Positions 11,203 through 26,244 of a stretch of 64,000 bases of DNA are shown in pieces. The stretch is from Arctopsyche grandis (lineage: Eukaryota; Arthropoda; Insecta; Trichoptera; Hydropsychidae). The notes below the pieces were generated by a model. That model saw nothing but the letters and a program-made list of their open reading frames with translations. It did no database searches and was not told the origin of the DNA. The translations under genes were made by a program, and so were the position numbers. The stretch covers positions 4,227,577-4,291,576 of the forward strand of contig NC_135356.1 of assembly GCF_051622035.1 (NCBI RefSeq), given 5' to 3'. Position 1 is the first letter of the stretch. The number at the start of each line of letters is the position of its first letter.

Positions 11203-12723
11203 CCCATTTGAACCCACGCGGTCAGTTATGAACTTACACGATGTATGCCAGCGCGGTCATTCACGGCATTTTACAATTTTGCGTCGTAAAATAAAGGGAT
11301 CACTCAGGCCGGCCGTAAAACCTTTCGTTACGCTTGGTTAGATGTTGGTGATGAATTTTAAGAAAGTCACACGAAATTAAATCAGTTCCTTTTGGAGTTT
11401 TGAGGGAATAACATCGAGCGCTTTTCGACTTGCAGATATGTCGAAGAGAAAACATACGTAAGTTTTTTATTTTTACATATATTTTATTTATCTTTATGTT
11501 TCTAATACAGTAGGACTTATTGTATAATATGCATAAAAGAAATTGCGTTTATATATCTCATATTCCTGAAAAAAAAAATCAAAAGTCGACGGAGTCGTAT
11601 ATGACTCCTTGGGATAATGACACATATTTTTTTCCAGAGAATGCAATTTTACTACTGCAGAGATACGGGAAGAAATTGATAATTGGGACTAGTCTCAACT
11701 TCCGAATTCCACATACATACATATTACCACCCCTGGAAACTGATATTCGGTTAAAGAAAAAAGTAGGGTGGAAATCAATCAACCATTTAGTATAAATATG
11801 TATAATAAATATATGGGTGGGGTTGATCAAATGGATAACCATATTTCTAACTATAACATAAGTATTAGAGGGAAAAAATGGTACATGCCTATTCTGTTTT
11901 GGAACATCGATGTAGCTGTGAATAACGCTTGGATTCTAAGCAAAAGTTTTGGTTGTAAATTTGATAAATTAGGATTTATCAGACAGGTAACAGAGACGTT
12001 GTGCAAGTGTTATGGTCAAAAACGAAAACAATTGGTCCCATTCAGACCCGGCAAAGTTAATCAAAATCAAAAGGAAGTTAGAAGACATTTGATATTGGTC
12101 AAACAGAAAAGGAGAAATTGTGGACACTGTAAAAATAAAACGTTTTCCGCTTGTGATAACTGTGAAATTCCATTGCATGACAAATGTTTTGTACCGTATC
12201 ATAATAATTAATTATTTTGTCTTCATGTATTTTGTTTTTACGACTTTTGAACCCAAAATCTCGTTTATGACATTTCTTCTTTTAAAAGGGTGCACCCTTT
12301 TTTTTGTTGACGATGTGTATATGTCACAATATATGTACCTACGTGTGTTATGTTATGCGATTTGAAAATATCATTTTATCGAAGAGATGCGTGTTTGTTA
12401 TTTTTAAAATTAATTTTATAAATTTCTTAACAATAAAATTACAAATAACCAGTGATAAAGTATTATAACTGATTATGTGACTCCATTGTGATTTTTGTTT
12501 TATTTTAAAAAACATGTTTCATTAGCCCCAAAGGTCGTTCACGACACCACCTTGAAAAAAATGTTGAAAATGTTAAAAATGTTGAAAAATCAATTAATTA
12601 TCCATCCCTATCCTATAAAAAATATTTCCCATGAAATAACTCAAAGATTTTGGAAAATAAACGAAAAAATAGTCCTGGGCACATGGGACATGTGTTTTCA
12701 CGCGAGCTCTGGGTTCAAATGGG
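11203..12723 (+). mobile_element. internally deleted piggyBac-like element
   Basis: Flanked by TTAA (11199-11202 and 12724-12727), with terminal inverted repeats CCCATTTGAACCCA and TGGGTTCAAATGGG. It encloses a truncated piggyBac transposase reading frame (separate entry). At 1.52 kb it is too short for a full transposase of the usual ~550-600 aa, so internal sequence has been lost. Confidence 0.9.
11438..12211 (+). pseudogene. truncated piggyBac-family transposase
   Basis: The C-terminal part is open from 11768 to the stop at 12209-12211. It carries the conserved piggyBac stretch MYNKYMGGVDQMD, then WYMPILFWNIDVAVNNAW. It ends in a cysteine-rich domain with CGHCKNKT, CDNC, HDKC and a final H, the zinc-binding domain that follows the catalytic core in this family. 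The upstream part is short and frame-broken: there is a possible small first exon, ATGTCGAAGAGAAAACATAC, followed by GTAAGT at 11458. Most of the N-terminal and RNase-H-like catalytic region is missing. This cannot be an active transposase, but the intact C-terminal domain could still bind its own termini if it were expressed. Confidence 0.85.
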
Positions 12724-13089
12724 TTAATATTAGGTTGGCCATGTTTAAGTGGTTTATATTACAAATACCGAGCGAAGCCGGGTAAAAACACTAGTAATAA
12801 ATAAACGTCACATTGGAACGGATTTTCTCCAGTGGTATTTCAAATGTTGCATAAGGTTATCTCAGTATATATGTATATATTTTTTTTTGATTTTAAAATG
12901 CTTTTTATTATTACAAAATTATGTTGACAATAAATCTTATATCTATTTTAATAGCTACTGATCTACTGATCATTTCCTATTTTACAATTTTATTTTATTT
13001 GATTAGTAATCATAGTATTATATTATTCTAATAGCATAATAGGAAAAAGAGCTCAGAAACCTATTTACAAGTCTCAGTATATAATTTTA

Positions 13090-13325
13090 AACAAACGTCT
13101 CATTTTTCTGGCTCACTCCAGTATGAATATTCATGTGTGCATGGAGTCTGTGTTACTTGATAAATGATTTTGAACAAATGTGAAATATGAACTATGAATA
13201 CTCATGTGTTTATTGAAGTAAGATTTCGAACTGAAATATCTTAAACAAATATTACATTTGACCGAGTGGATTTTTTAATATGTTTTGTAAGGTTGGATTT
13301 AAACGCGAATAATTCTAAACAAATA
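13090..13325 (-). pseudogene. decayed third zinc-finger block downstream of the ZAD gene
   Basis: Immediately after the stop of the zinc-finger gene the minus strand continues with recognisable finger modules in broken frames: FKCDICLELFAFKSNLTKH (one base out of frame), then a piece with SKSFIK, then HMNIHTGV. They follow the order of the two preceding six-finger blocks and are offset by about 490-500 bp. A single extra base near 13330, compared with the equivalent module at about 13830, causes the frameshift that ends the gene at 13326. The modules therefore belonged to the gene before decay. Confidence 0.75.
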
Positions 13326-15274
13326 TCACATTTGAACAGTTTTATTTCCAGAGTGAATTTTCATATGTTTCGTTAAGTTATATTTAAGAGTGAATGTTTT
13401 TAAACAAATATCACATGTGAAAGTATTTTCTCTAGAGTGGCTTTTCATATGTCGCATAAGGTTAAATTTTCTAGTAAATGGAATTAAACAAACATTACAT
13501 TTTGACACCGTCCCAGTATGAATACGCATATGTGCACGGAGAGCATGATTTCCCGTGAATGATTTTGAACAAATTTCACATTTGTGTGTATATGTATGTA
13601 GTTGAGTATGAACATGCATGTGTGCCGTGAGTTTAAATTTTATATAAAATGATTTTAAACAAATTTCACATTTGTATGGTTTTACCCCACTATGAATAGT
13701 CATATGTTTACTGAGGTAAGATTTCGAATTGAAATGTTTTAAACAAATGTTACATTTGACCGGGTGGTTTTTAATATGTTTTGTAAGGTCGGCTTTAAAC
13801 GCGAATAATTCTAAACAAGTATCACATTTGTACGGTTTATCTCCAGAGTGGATATTCATATGTTTCCTGAAGTTATATTTGAGAGTGAATGACTTTAAAC
13901 AAATATTACACGTGAAAGGTTTATCTCCAGAGTGGCCTCTCATATGTCGCATAAGGTTATCTTTTCTAGTAAATGAAATTAAACAAACATTACATTTTTC
14001 CACCGTTCCAGTATGAATACGCATATGTGCACTGAAGTCATATTTTCTGATGAATGATTTCGAACAAATTTCACATTTGTGTGGATATACATGAGTATGA
14101 ACATACATGTGTGCATTGAGTTTATGTTTTACATAAAATGATTTTAAACAAATTTCACATTTGTATGGCTTTACCCCACTATGAATACTCATATGTGTAC
14201 CGAGTTGAGATTTTATCATAAAAGATTTTAAACAAATATCACATTTGAATGGTTTTTCCCCAGAGTGATTTCGCATATGCCTCCTAAAGTTACATATTTG
14301 GACAAATGATTTTAAGCAAATGTCACACTTGTGTGCCTTTATCCCAATATGATATTTCATGTGCATAATGAGGCTAAATCTGCGTACAAACGCTTTTGAA
14401 CAAATATCGCAATGGAATGATTTTACCCCAGTATGAACAATCATGTGTGAACTGAGACATTTTTTAGTGATAAATACTTTTGAACAAAAGTCACACACAA
14501 ACAGCTTTTTTCGAGTATCAGGTGTTTTCTCTGTCACAAGAGTGTGTTTAAGAGCAAACGATTTGTCTTGAAAATTCATTTTACTGTCGAATTCAGAATG
14601 TGTAGGGGTCATCTTATCTAAATCTTTTCGTAATGGTAGTTCTTCCGCTGGAATGTCAACAGTATATTTTATTTCTACCACATTATCGTCCGAGATCATG
14701 TTTCCTCCATGTGTCTGCAAAATAAACCCAATGTTGTGTAATTTAATACATGTAACACGTTTATAGTATGATTCAATGTCATTTTTTTTACAGATGCATT
14801 TATATTTTCGATTAGATGAATGTTCTAATGTACTCAAATTCCATTTACTTACCTCGCCATCGTCTGGCCAATTCGAAATGTTTGGTGGAAAATCAGCTCC
14901 AGACTCTTTTTCCCATATTAAATCATCCAGCAAAACTTCCTCTGTCTTAATAACCAAATACTCGTCTGATCTCATCCTCGATGTTTCGTCACTCAGAAGG
15001 CAGACTCTTCGAAAGCTGTTGAGCAATTCCAGATTGTTGACACATGAAAGGCAAATCATGTCTGATAGATGGTCACCTTTCGTAACCTGCGAATGGGGAA
15101 GGTATTAACGATCATGAGGAGTAATGACTTATCAATAGCAATGGTTTAAGTGTAACTAACCCGCATCTGACAGCAGGTCCAGATCAGTTGTACCAAACGC
15201 TGTCGATGAGGACCGACGTGGATGGATACGAAATCTTCTGGTGGTGCAGAGCAGAGGCAAAGTCTACACTCCAT
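13326..15274 (-). CDS. ZAD-domain C2H2 zinc-finger protein
   Basis: Probable DNA-binding transcription factor of the insect ZAD family. Three exons are proposed: 15274-15161, 15086-14853 and 14714-13326, giving 578 aa. Exon 1 begins MECRLCLC, the first Cys pair of the ZAD zinc-binding dimerisation domain. Exon 2 supplies the second pair (MICLSC, residues 48-53) and the helix LELLNSFRRVC. The junctions are GTTAGT/CAG and GTAAGT/GCAG with phases that fit. After an acidic linker come 14 C2H2 fingers from about residue 190 to 575, joined by linkers of the HSGVKPYKC, HSGDKPFTC and IHTGTVEKC type. Fingers 5-10 and 11 onward are a duplicated block. The ATG at 15274 is the first after an in-frame stop. 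The array ends early through a one-base frameshift (NKTVQM then stop). The second intron is 138 nt without a stop, so intron retention would give 624 aa. The targets are unknown. Confidence 0.88.
14715..14852 (-). other. 138-nt intron open in frame (ZAD zinc-finger gene)
   Basis: On the minus strand the intron starts GTAAGT after GATGGCGAG and ends TTTTGCAG. Its length is a multiple of three and it contains no stop in the host frame, so spliced and retained forms both keep the fingers in frame. The encoded 46 residues include no finger. Splicing is favoured because both splice sites are near-consensus. Confidence 0.7.
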
Positions 15275-15544
15275 CGCAACTTGCACGGGAGAAGCACCGT
15301 AGAAGTCTGGAGAGTGGAGAATGGATCCCTAGATATATGTAGATAGTCCTTCTTCGATGAAGTTCGATGCATCTATCAAAAAATGCATTTGACTGACTTT
15401 CTACAGCGTATGCTCGGCCTTTGGAGAGTGTGGGATGTGTATGCGTAATTTCGAACTAAAAGTTTCGGATTGCCAAAATAATATTGTTAATCTCAATCAC
15501 AGGTATTTATATAAAAGTTTATTGTATAATTTAGATTATTTAAA

Positions 15545-16250
15545 ATGAGGTTGAATAAAAATAAAAAATTGGCAATTCTTTTTAGCGTTCTTTATAGGGT
15601 TGCCAACACAGTCATTTTGACCCGGAGACTGCGGGTTTGGTGGTCAATCTTCGGCTCAGGGTTTACAAACAAAATCTCCGGGTCAGTGGTCAAATTCTGT
15701 CATTCGTGGTGGGAAAACATAGTATATAAAAAATGTAAAGAAATAAAAGTTAGTGCAGGCGATTCCATTATTGAATCATTGAAGTATCTCAATCAAACAG
15801 ATCAGACAAAATTTACAGTACGAGCTAGAGAAGTTTATGAACGTGGCAATAGTTACACAAATATTATGATTTTGAAAATAGTTATAAATATTAAACAATT
15901 CTGAAAATTGTCTCTGTTTTGAAAATACAAATTGATTACATACATATATGAAGAAATTAATATTATCAAACAACATATTCATAATCTGCGTAATGATTAT
16001 AATTGCCAGAGCGGATCTGGGTGACAATTTTAAAAAGTCGAAAACATAACTGAAATTAAAAAAATGGTGTCGAAAGTTTTGTCCATCCCAATCAGCAATG
16101 CATTTGTTGAACGCATTTTTTCTATAATAGAATGCAATTGAAGGAATGACAGAAATATGTAGAATGCGCTTAAATTTAGTTAAGTCCAAACTGGCAATTC
16201 GGATTACTTTTGATATGGATTGCAAAGATTTTTAAACATTTTTAAAAGCA
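15545..16250 (+). pseudogene. hAT-family transposase relic
   Basis: The 3' part (16067-16248) translates in two frames to a decayed hAT C-terminal dimerisation region: LSIPISNAFVERIFSII, then RNDRNM, then a frameshift to LVKSKLAIRITFDMDC and KDF. The order (SNA-ERIFS, RN, LKxLAI, C-F) is that of the hAT dimerisation domain. Stops and at least one frameshift break it. The upstream open frame (15545-15904) may be part of the same element but shows no motif. Confidence 0.7.
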
Positions 16251-16259
16251 CCAAAAGAG

Positions 16260-16850
16260 AAGTCGCCAATTAAATGTGCGCAAAGTGAATAAAAAAATAA
16301 AATTTTTGGAAGACAAATATTATATTTTTTAATTCTTCTGTATTTCTATTTTTTATTTTTATATTGCCCCCCCCAGAGAAATTTTATAATAATAGAAATG
16401 GCTTGATACATTCAAAAACTCAAAATAATCAATATGGGATACATCTTTATAAGTAAATTGATCATTTAAGTAACACATTATTCAATTAACATCGCATATG
16501 AACGTTTTCATGAAAGCGTCGGCATTCGGCAATAGAATACGCATACGCTTACAATATTGCGTAGTTATGAAAACGGTGCGCGTGTTATTGAAAAAATAAA
16601 TGTATTCAAAAATTCGCTTCTATTATTATCCCTATCCACAAAACAATTTTCTCGGGGTCAGCATCAGCATAATGCATAATGCAGCATGGCAATTGTAGTT
16701 CTTTAGGATTTGACCTATCTGCATATCTGTATTACTCACGCGCTATACTCATTCGTGATTTGGCATTTAACCCGCTACTGATCACATCTTGTAAAATGAA
16801 TAAAGAATATGAACAGCATATATAAAAAGTTTGGCCGAGTCTATGAAAGA
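16260..16850. other. AT-rich sequence, nothing recognised
   Basis: No reading frame with a motif, no inverted ends and no tandem repeat was found in this stretch. Confidence 0.4.
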
Positions 16851-16853
16851 AGC

Positions 16854-17031
16854 GGTTCGGTGATTACTGGTCACAAAGTCATTAAAATCTCCATAACGAA
16901 ACATCTAGCAGCCGAAAAGTCCATCATACTAACGAGAACTTGAGTGTCAAATATTGTATATTCGCGTATTGTATATTCTGCAAAAATTGTCTTTGTGACC
17001 ACCGCAATGTGACGAATAATCCAATTACCGA
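16854..17031 (+). mobile_element. MITE copy, GGTTCGGTGAT family
   Basis: About 178 bp, starting GGTTCGGTGATTACTGGTCA and ending GTGACGAATAATCCAATTACC, which are imperfect inverted ends. Related copies lie at 50650-50838 (same orientation) and 26681-27794 (opposite orientation, interrupted). Shared internal text includes CAGCCGAAAAGTCCATCATA and ACGAGAACT. No coding capacity. Confidence 0.75.
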
Positions 17032-17034
17032 AAG

Positions 17035-18010
17035 AAGCAGACGTAGAAACGATGAACGTCAAACATCAAACGTCAAATGTCAAATGATAAATGGGTTAGT
17101 GAATACGTGCTGCCAACTCAAATCGGTGAAATCTATGTAAAAGGGGGGGAAAAATCAATAGAAATATTGTACTTACGAGAACTCGAGTGCCAGATATTTC
17201 GTGATCGAGATTTGCAAATCCGCAAAAAGCGCACTATCACCAGGGACGTCTTTTCAGATTTTTCTAAGGTGCGGCAGACCAAAATTGGTTAAACTCAATT
17301 TTTTTTTATGCCGAAATAAAAATGGAAAATATAATTTTTATATACCTTATTGAGTTATAAAATATGAAAAAAAAGATGCTTACTAATAAAAAAAAATTAT
17401 TCAAAAGAGAAATCGGAAAAAGCACAATACAAAAAAAAAATACATTATTTATAAAAATCGGAAAACAGTCTGAAACATATTTTTATAATATACACACATA
17501 TTTTTATAATATGTACATTGAACAGGAAATTAACATTGATTTAAATAGTAAACCATATTGATGTAAACGTATAATACAAATAAAAAGCAAAAATAGAAAT
17601 TCAAAAACAAAATATATATTGTAGTTAAAAATAAAAATAGAAATTAAAGTTATCTGAGTTTATGTAGGTGGAAAAATATTTTTTAATTTTATTTTTTTTG
17701 CTAAAATCTATAATAAACACAGAATAAAAAACAATCAGAAACATATTTAAAATTGATTAAATTACGGCCTTAGCACCTTGGTTTACGGCCAGTACCTGGG
17801 GGGCTGCCATATATATTATATGTATAAATTCGCTAACCAGTTCAATAAAAACAAATTGAGTAATAAAATAAAAATATAATTTAATAAAGTAATAAAAATC
17901 TATTTCTACTACGTACATTGATAACGAAATTCTGATTGTTTATATTTCATGCTGACGCTTTAGTATTATAATACTGATTTTACATTCTATGCCGATCTTT
18001 TAGTTATTAT
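17035..18010. other. AT-rich intergenic sequence
   Basis: No gene is recognised. About 17176-17200 repeats a short internal piece of the preceding MITE family (ACGAGAACTCGAGTGCCAGA), suggesting an older fragment. The remainder is A-rich low complexity. Confidence 0.4.
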
Positions 18011-18025
18011 ACTGGTTATTTGTAT

Positions 18026-18800
18026 TTTATACTGATAAAATGGTCTTCTCATATTAATCATATTGTCAACAAAAGCTACTCATTTTTATTGTATGTTATA
18101 AAGCGTGTATTCAATTTTCTAAATTTAACTATTTTATCAAAAATATATAAAACTTTCATCAGACCTAGACTAGAATACGCTTTTAACATATGGATTCCTC
18201 ATTTTAAAAAGGATATTACATCTATTGAAAGGGTTCATAGGAGAATTACAAAGATTCCTTCTGAACTCAGATCACTTTCTTATAACGAAAGATTGAAAAG
18301 AATGAATCTCACTACATTGGAGACGAAAAGAACTTGAGGTGACTTAATCGAAGTCTATAAAATACTTAATAATCACTATAATTGTCATATGTCTAATCTT
18401 ATTACATTCAACGTTAACACTCACGCTTAGACTCCAAAAAGAAAAATCTAATAAATTGATCAGAGATACCTTCTTTTCAAACAGAGTGGTTTCAGTTTCG
18501 AATAGTCTTCCCAATGATTTAGTAACCTCTGATAACGTTAATATTTTTAATAATAAGTTTGATACTTTTTTTAAAACTAAGGGATTTCTGTAATTCTTCT
18601 TTCCCATAATCGTATTTCTGCTTTACTTTTTGCTCTCTTATTTTAATTTTAATAATGTTTTTTCTTAATGTATTTTAATTTTTCTCATTTTAATTGCATA
18701 TACATATGTATGATTAATTAAAAGATGTTTGATCAAACCTCTTGGGTCTATCGGCTTTGCCGCCTCCCCCAAGTATATAAAATAAATAAATAAAAACACT
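18026..18800 (+). pseudogene. 5'-truncated CR1/L2-like LINE, RT C-terminal part
   Basis: The plus strand encodes the region after the polymerase core of a CR1/L2/Rex-like non-LTR reverse transcriptase. It reads SKIYKTFIRPRLEYAFNIW, KKDITSIERVHRRITK, LSYNERLKRMNLTTLETKR, then after a stop GDLIEVYKILNN, then after frameshifts FFSNRVVSVSNSLPNDLV. The catalytic motifs are not present, so this is the usual 5'-truncated insertion. The 3' end is an ATAAATAAATAAA tail at about 18779-18796. It is dead. Confidence 0.85.
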
Positions 18801-19820
18801 CATTTAATTATTTTATATTCTTGCAAAAGCTTATCATGTTTTGTATTCTTTTTACATCTATTAATGTAATTTTTATCATTCAGGTTCTATAATGGCGAGC
18901 AAGTGTCGTAAATTTGTTCCCGACACGATCTCTGGAATTTCGCCAACATCCTCCACGGCTGTCTAGCGCGACTGGCGAAATAAGGAGGTGATCGTTTGAA
19001 TCTCAAAATATTTCAGATACACGTCCTTGAAAACAAGATATAGCGTTCGATGCACAGTATTTACCTTGATACGGGTGCTACTTTTAGTAAAACCTTGTGT
19101 CGACGGCTCCATATGCATGCGACGATGTCGCGGTTCAGTTGCGCGTGCGCCGTTGTACTTTCTACTCGTGTCGGTAGCTGCCGCTCAGAGTGGTATTTGG
19201 CCTGAAAACCCGGCCAAAAGCTTTTTCAACGTTTTTTACCAGAAAATAGCTTTCTATACTATTACATACGAGTTATTGACGATTGTAAACAATCTTAAAA
19301 TTGTTGATAATTTTTCGAAATTCCTCAAATTTTGCACGGTGCGGCCACCGTGGCCGCACTTGAGAACCACTGGTGTAGATGCTTCCGGTTCATAGAAATG
19401 ACAGAATCCTCAGATACTGGAATATGAATAAATAATGAAAATAAGTAGAAAATTGGAGTTTCAAAATACGCTTAATTATTATTGATTATTTTTTTAAAGT
19501 GGAAATTAGTGCAAACTTGGTTTTACTAGAATAAAAGTAGAGATTCTAAAGTTTCATATCACATAAATTTGATTAGTCTACAATAATTACAATACGTTTA
19601 AAAACATCAATTTGTACAAAAAAGTGAAAAAGGGGAAACCCAAGTGAAAATAGTAGGGTGTGTTCACCGGTCGAAACATGTAAAATAAAATCTAAAAGGA
19701 ATGAAATTTAGTTTAATGTAGTGTATATATCTTGTTCTTCAACGTATATACTAAGTTTTCCATCAAAAACAGTTTTCGTATTAAAATAATCACAATTAAA
19801 ACTTTTCTGTATAAAAACAT
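18800..19820. other. unassigned sequence with a hAT-like terminus
   Basis: No gene is recognised. At about 19335-19375 the sequence GGCCGCACTTGAGAACCACT is, in reverse complement, the common hAT MITE terminus type (AGTGGTTCTCAAG). No clear partner end was identified. Confidence 0.4.
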
Positions 19821-19823
19821 CAC

Positions 19824-20862
19824 TCCAAAGATGCAGAGAAGTCCGTAAACCTGTGTACATCTGCTTTATAGACTTTGAAAAGGCCTTTGACCGTATCCAA
19901 CACGCTCGTCTGATGGAAACATTAAAAAATATTGGCCTGGATGACTGGATGATTTATTGGAATCAGACTGCAGTAATACGTGTCGATGATCAATTCACTG
20001 ATGAGATTCATATAGAACGGGTCGTCAGGCAAGGATGCATCCTATCACCTAATCTTTTTAACACCTACACCGAATCCATCTTCCACGATGCTCTCCAAGA
20101 GGCGGAGGGCATCAAGGTGGGCGGCGAGACGATCACCAATATAAGATATGCTGATGACACGGCACTGGTCGCTGAAAATTTAGCAGACCTGCAAAGATCT
20201 CTAGACCGTGTACATCAAGAAAGCAATCGAAGAGTTCTGCACATAAATCTAAAGAAGACAAAATTTATGATAGTAGATAGAATGCAAACAGACTCCGGGA
20301 ATCTAACCTTGGATGGAGAGGTGATAGAAAGAGTAAAAAGATTCAAATACCTGGGTACAAATGAAGGCGGCGCTTACAAACAAGCATCTCAATCTTCATA
20401 CGCGGTTGAGATTCGCGAAGAGCTACGTCTCGACAGTATTACTACACGGATGTGAGACGTTGACTCTGAAGACTAAGATGATCAGCCGCATCGAAGCTTT
20501 TGAGATGTGGGTCTATAGGCGTATGCTGAAGATTCCGTGGACCAAAAAGATATCAAACGAAGCTGTCCTCGGCATGATGGGGAGAGGCAGGGAACTTGTT
20601 TCCATCATCAAGCGGAGAAAGATGGAGTACCTCGGACACATGATACGGGGTCCAAAATATGAATTTCTCCGTTTGGGGAAAATAGAAAAATGGATTGGCA
20701 GGAAAAAGTTATCTTGGCTTCGAAACATGCGCATGTGGACCGATATGAGCGCTGAAGACCTGTTCCGAGCCGCTGAAGACCGATGCGGATATCTTCAAAT
20801 AATCGACGAGGTGGTCGCCAACGTCCGGATGCGGACAAGGCATTAACAAGAAGAAGAAAAAA
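19824..20862 (+). pseudogene. non-LTR retrotransposon RT fragment (endonuclease-RT type)
   Basis: Encodes reverse-transcriptase motifs in order: KPVYICFIDFEKAFDRIQH (first catalytic Asp), RQGCILSPNLFN, and IRYADDTALVAE (the YADD catalytic pair, about 20145-20170). Then comes FKYLGTN, and after a frameshift near 20360-20400 the C-terminal part, SYVSTVLLHGCETL and FEMWVYRRMLKIPWTKKIS, to the stop at 20844-20846. The tail is AAGAAGAAG. The upstream endonuclease and early RT motifs are missing. The type resembles RTE-like LINEs. A second copy of the C-terminal end lies at 62967-63433. It is inactive through truncation and frameshift. Confidence 0.88.
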
Positions 20863-20864
20863 TT

Positions 20865-21533
<669 letters not shown>

Positions 21534-21844
21534 CCATATGCTCTTAAATATGTATCTATGTATATGTGTGCTTATGCGTATGTTATCTGTCACACTTTCG
21601 ATTTAAAATTTGACATTGGTTAGAGCGCGATATATCCTGATTTGTGTTGTGCATCCGTAGAGCTGGCGAATGTTTAAAGTCGTTCAGTTTGTGGGGTATT
21701 TTTTGTTCGTTCTGATGGATGACTTGTGGATTGCTCGCAGGATGGATGTGCACTCTCTTTGTTTTGTATGATCATTTTGTATGTAGGATTTTGTTGTGTC
21801 CATGTTAGTGTGAGTATGTTTATGAAATCGTTGTATATGTTGCA

Positions 21845-22480
21845 GTGGAGTTATAATAATTAGACTGTCGTTTCAGTGTAATCGCGTCCAATTACACTTT
21901 TACTGGGTTTTTATATATTCACTAGGGAAGTTATATATTCACTGGTCGCTGTTGGTGAAATTATAATTGCACTGTTGTTTCAGTGTAAAAATATCCAATT
22001 ACACTTTCACTGGGTAGTTATATATTCACTGGTCGCTGTTAGTGAAATTATAATTACACTCGAGTCAGTCTCGTCATGTCCAATTACATTTTGACTGGGT
22101 ATAGATGTATTTTCACTGGGGAAATTACATATTCACTGGCTGCTGCTAGTGAAATTATAATTACACTGTCGTTTCAGTGTCAACTTATCCAAATACACTT
22201 TCACTGTGTAGTTATATTTTCACTAGGGAAGTTATATATTCACTGGTCGCTGTTAAGTTAAATTATTATTACACGCGTTTCAGTTTAATTATAGCCTATT
22301 ACATTTTGACTGGGTAGTTATATTTTCACTAGGGAAATTACATAATCACTTTTAAATTATAATTAATGTCGTTTCAGTGTAATATCCGATGACATTTTCA
22401 CTAAGGAGATTACATATTCACTGACCCCCCATTAGTGAGATTATAATTTTTGACAGTTGAATGATAGTGAATTATCAACT
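21845..22480. repeat. degenerate ~90-107-bp tandem array rich in CACTG/CAGTG
   Basis: The text GTTTCAGTGTAA-like recurs at about 21871, 21978, 22172, 22278 and 22372, with a degenerate copy near 22065. Each unit repeats the order TTCAGTGTAA, ATTACACTTTCACTGGG, TATATTCACTGG, AGTGAAATTATAATTACACT. The units are diverged and contain small indels. TTCACTG and its complement occur every 20-30 bp. No coding potential. Confidence 0.75.
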
Positions 22481-22848
22481 TAAGATTATTTTATAGAATG
22501 CTTTACGATTCAATAATTAATTGATATTACATATGTACCATGAAAATAACGTGGTAAGTTTCTGATTATGACCTATCGAATTACGCTTTTACATTCACCC
22601 CAAACTGAATGAATTTCAAAAAGTAAACGATTTTCTTTAAAAATCACATTTTATCATATCAGCTGGCTAGCTAGATGGGTTGGTAGTACGACGTGCACTA
22701 TCGCATGGTGCGTTTGCGTTCGAATTACAAGTTCACTGACATTGAAAAGGGAATTTGTAATTCTGTTGTTACATCCACACTCAGTATTCGAGTCAGTGAA
22801 ATTATAATTTCACTAGTCAAACCATAATATCACTGACTGTTCACTGTG

Positions 22849-24450
<1,602 letters not shown>

Positions 24451-24454
24451 ATTA

Positions 24455-26048
<1,594 letters not shown>

Positions 26049-26090
<42 letters not shown>
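26049..26090. repeat. (GT)n microsatellite
   Basis: About 21 uninterrupted GT dinucleotides, roughly 155 bp upstream of the GIGYF start codon. Confidence 0.95.
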
Positions 26091-26092
<2 letters not shown>

Positions 26093-26244
26093 CACTAGTT
26101 TTAAAAAAAACATTGTGACGAACTATGTATATTAACGTTTCGATTTCAGGTGTGTCATTGTATCGAGTGCTTTGAATTATATGAAAAAAGGAAAGTAAGC
26201 GAGTGAGTTTTTTTGGTGCCGCCGTACGGTGCTCTTTCGCCGCC

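Larger units (their letters stand above)
10391..12797 (-). repeat. interspersed repeat copy split by two TTAA insertions
   Basis: The left part (about 10391-10468) and right part (12724-12797) together match one intact repeat copy at 33381-33583, including ATTTCGAAAGAGACTTTG on one side and ACCGAGCGAAGCCGGGTAAAA on the other. The middle is occupied by two separate TTAA-flanked elements, at 10469-11186 and 11203-12723, separated by a 16-bp piece of the host repeat. The family recurs at 44305, 44494, 45518, 46111 and 51568 in the opposite orientation. Confidence 0.8.

Noticed and set aside
14715-14852. Reading the zinc-finger gene as a single uninterrupted exon from 15059
   Set aside because: The frame is open, but the first ZAD Cys pair lies in an upstream exon (15161-15274) joined by proper splice sites, and GTAAGT/TTTTGCAG mark a second intron.
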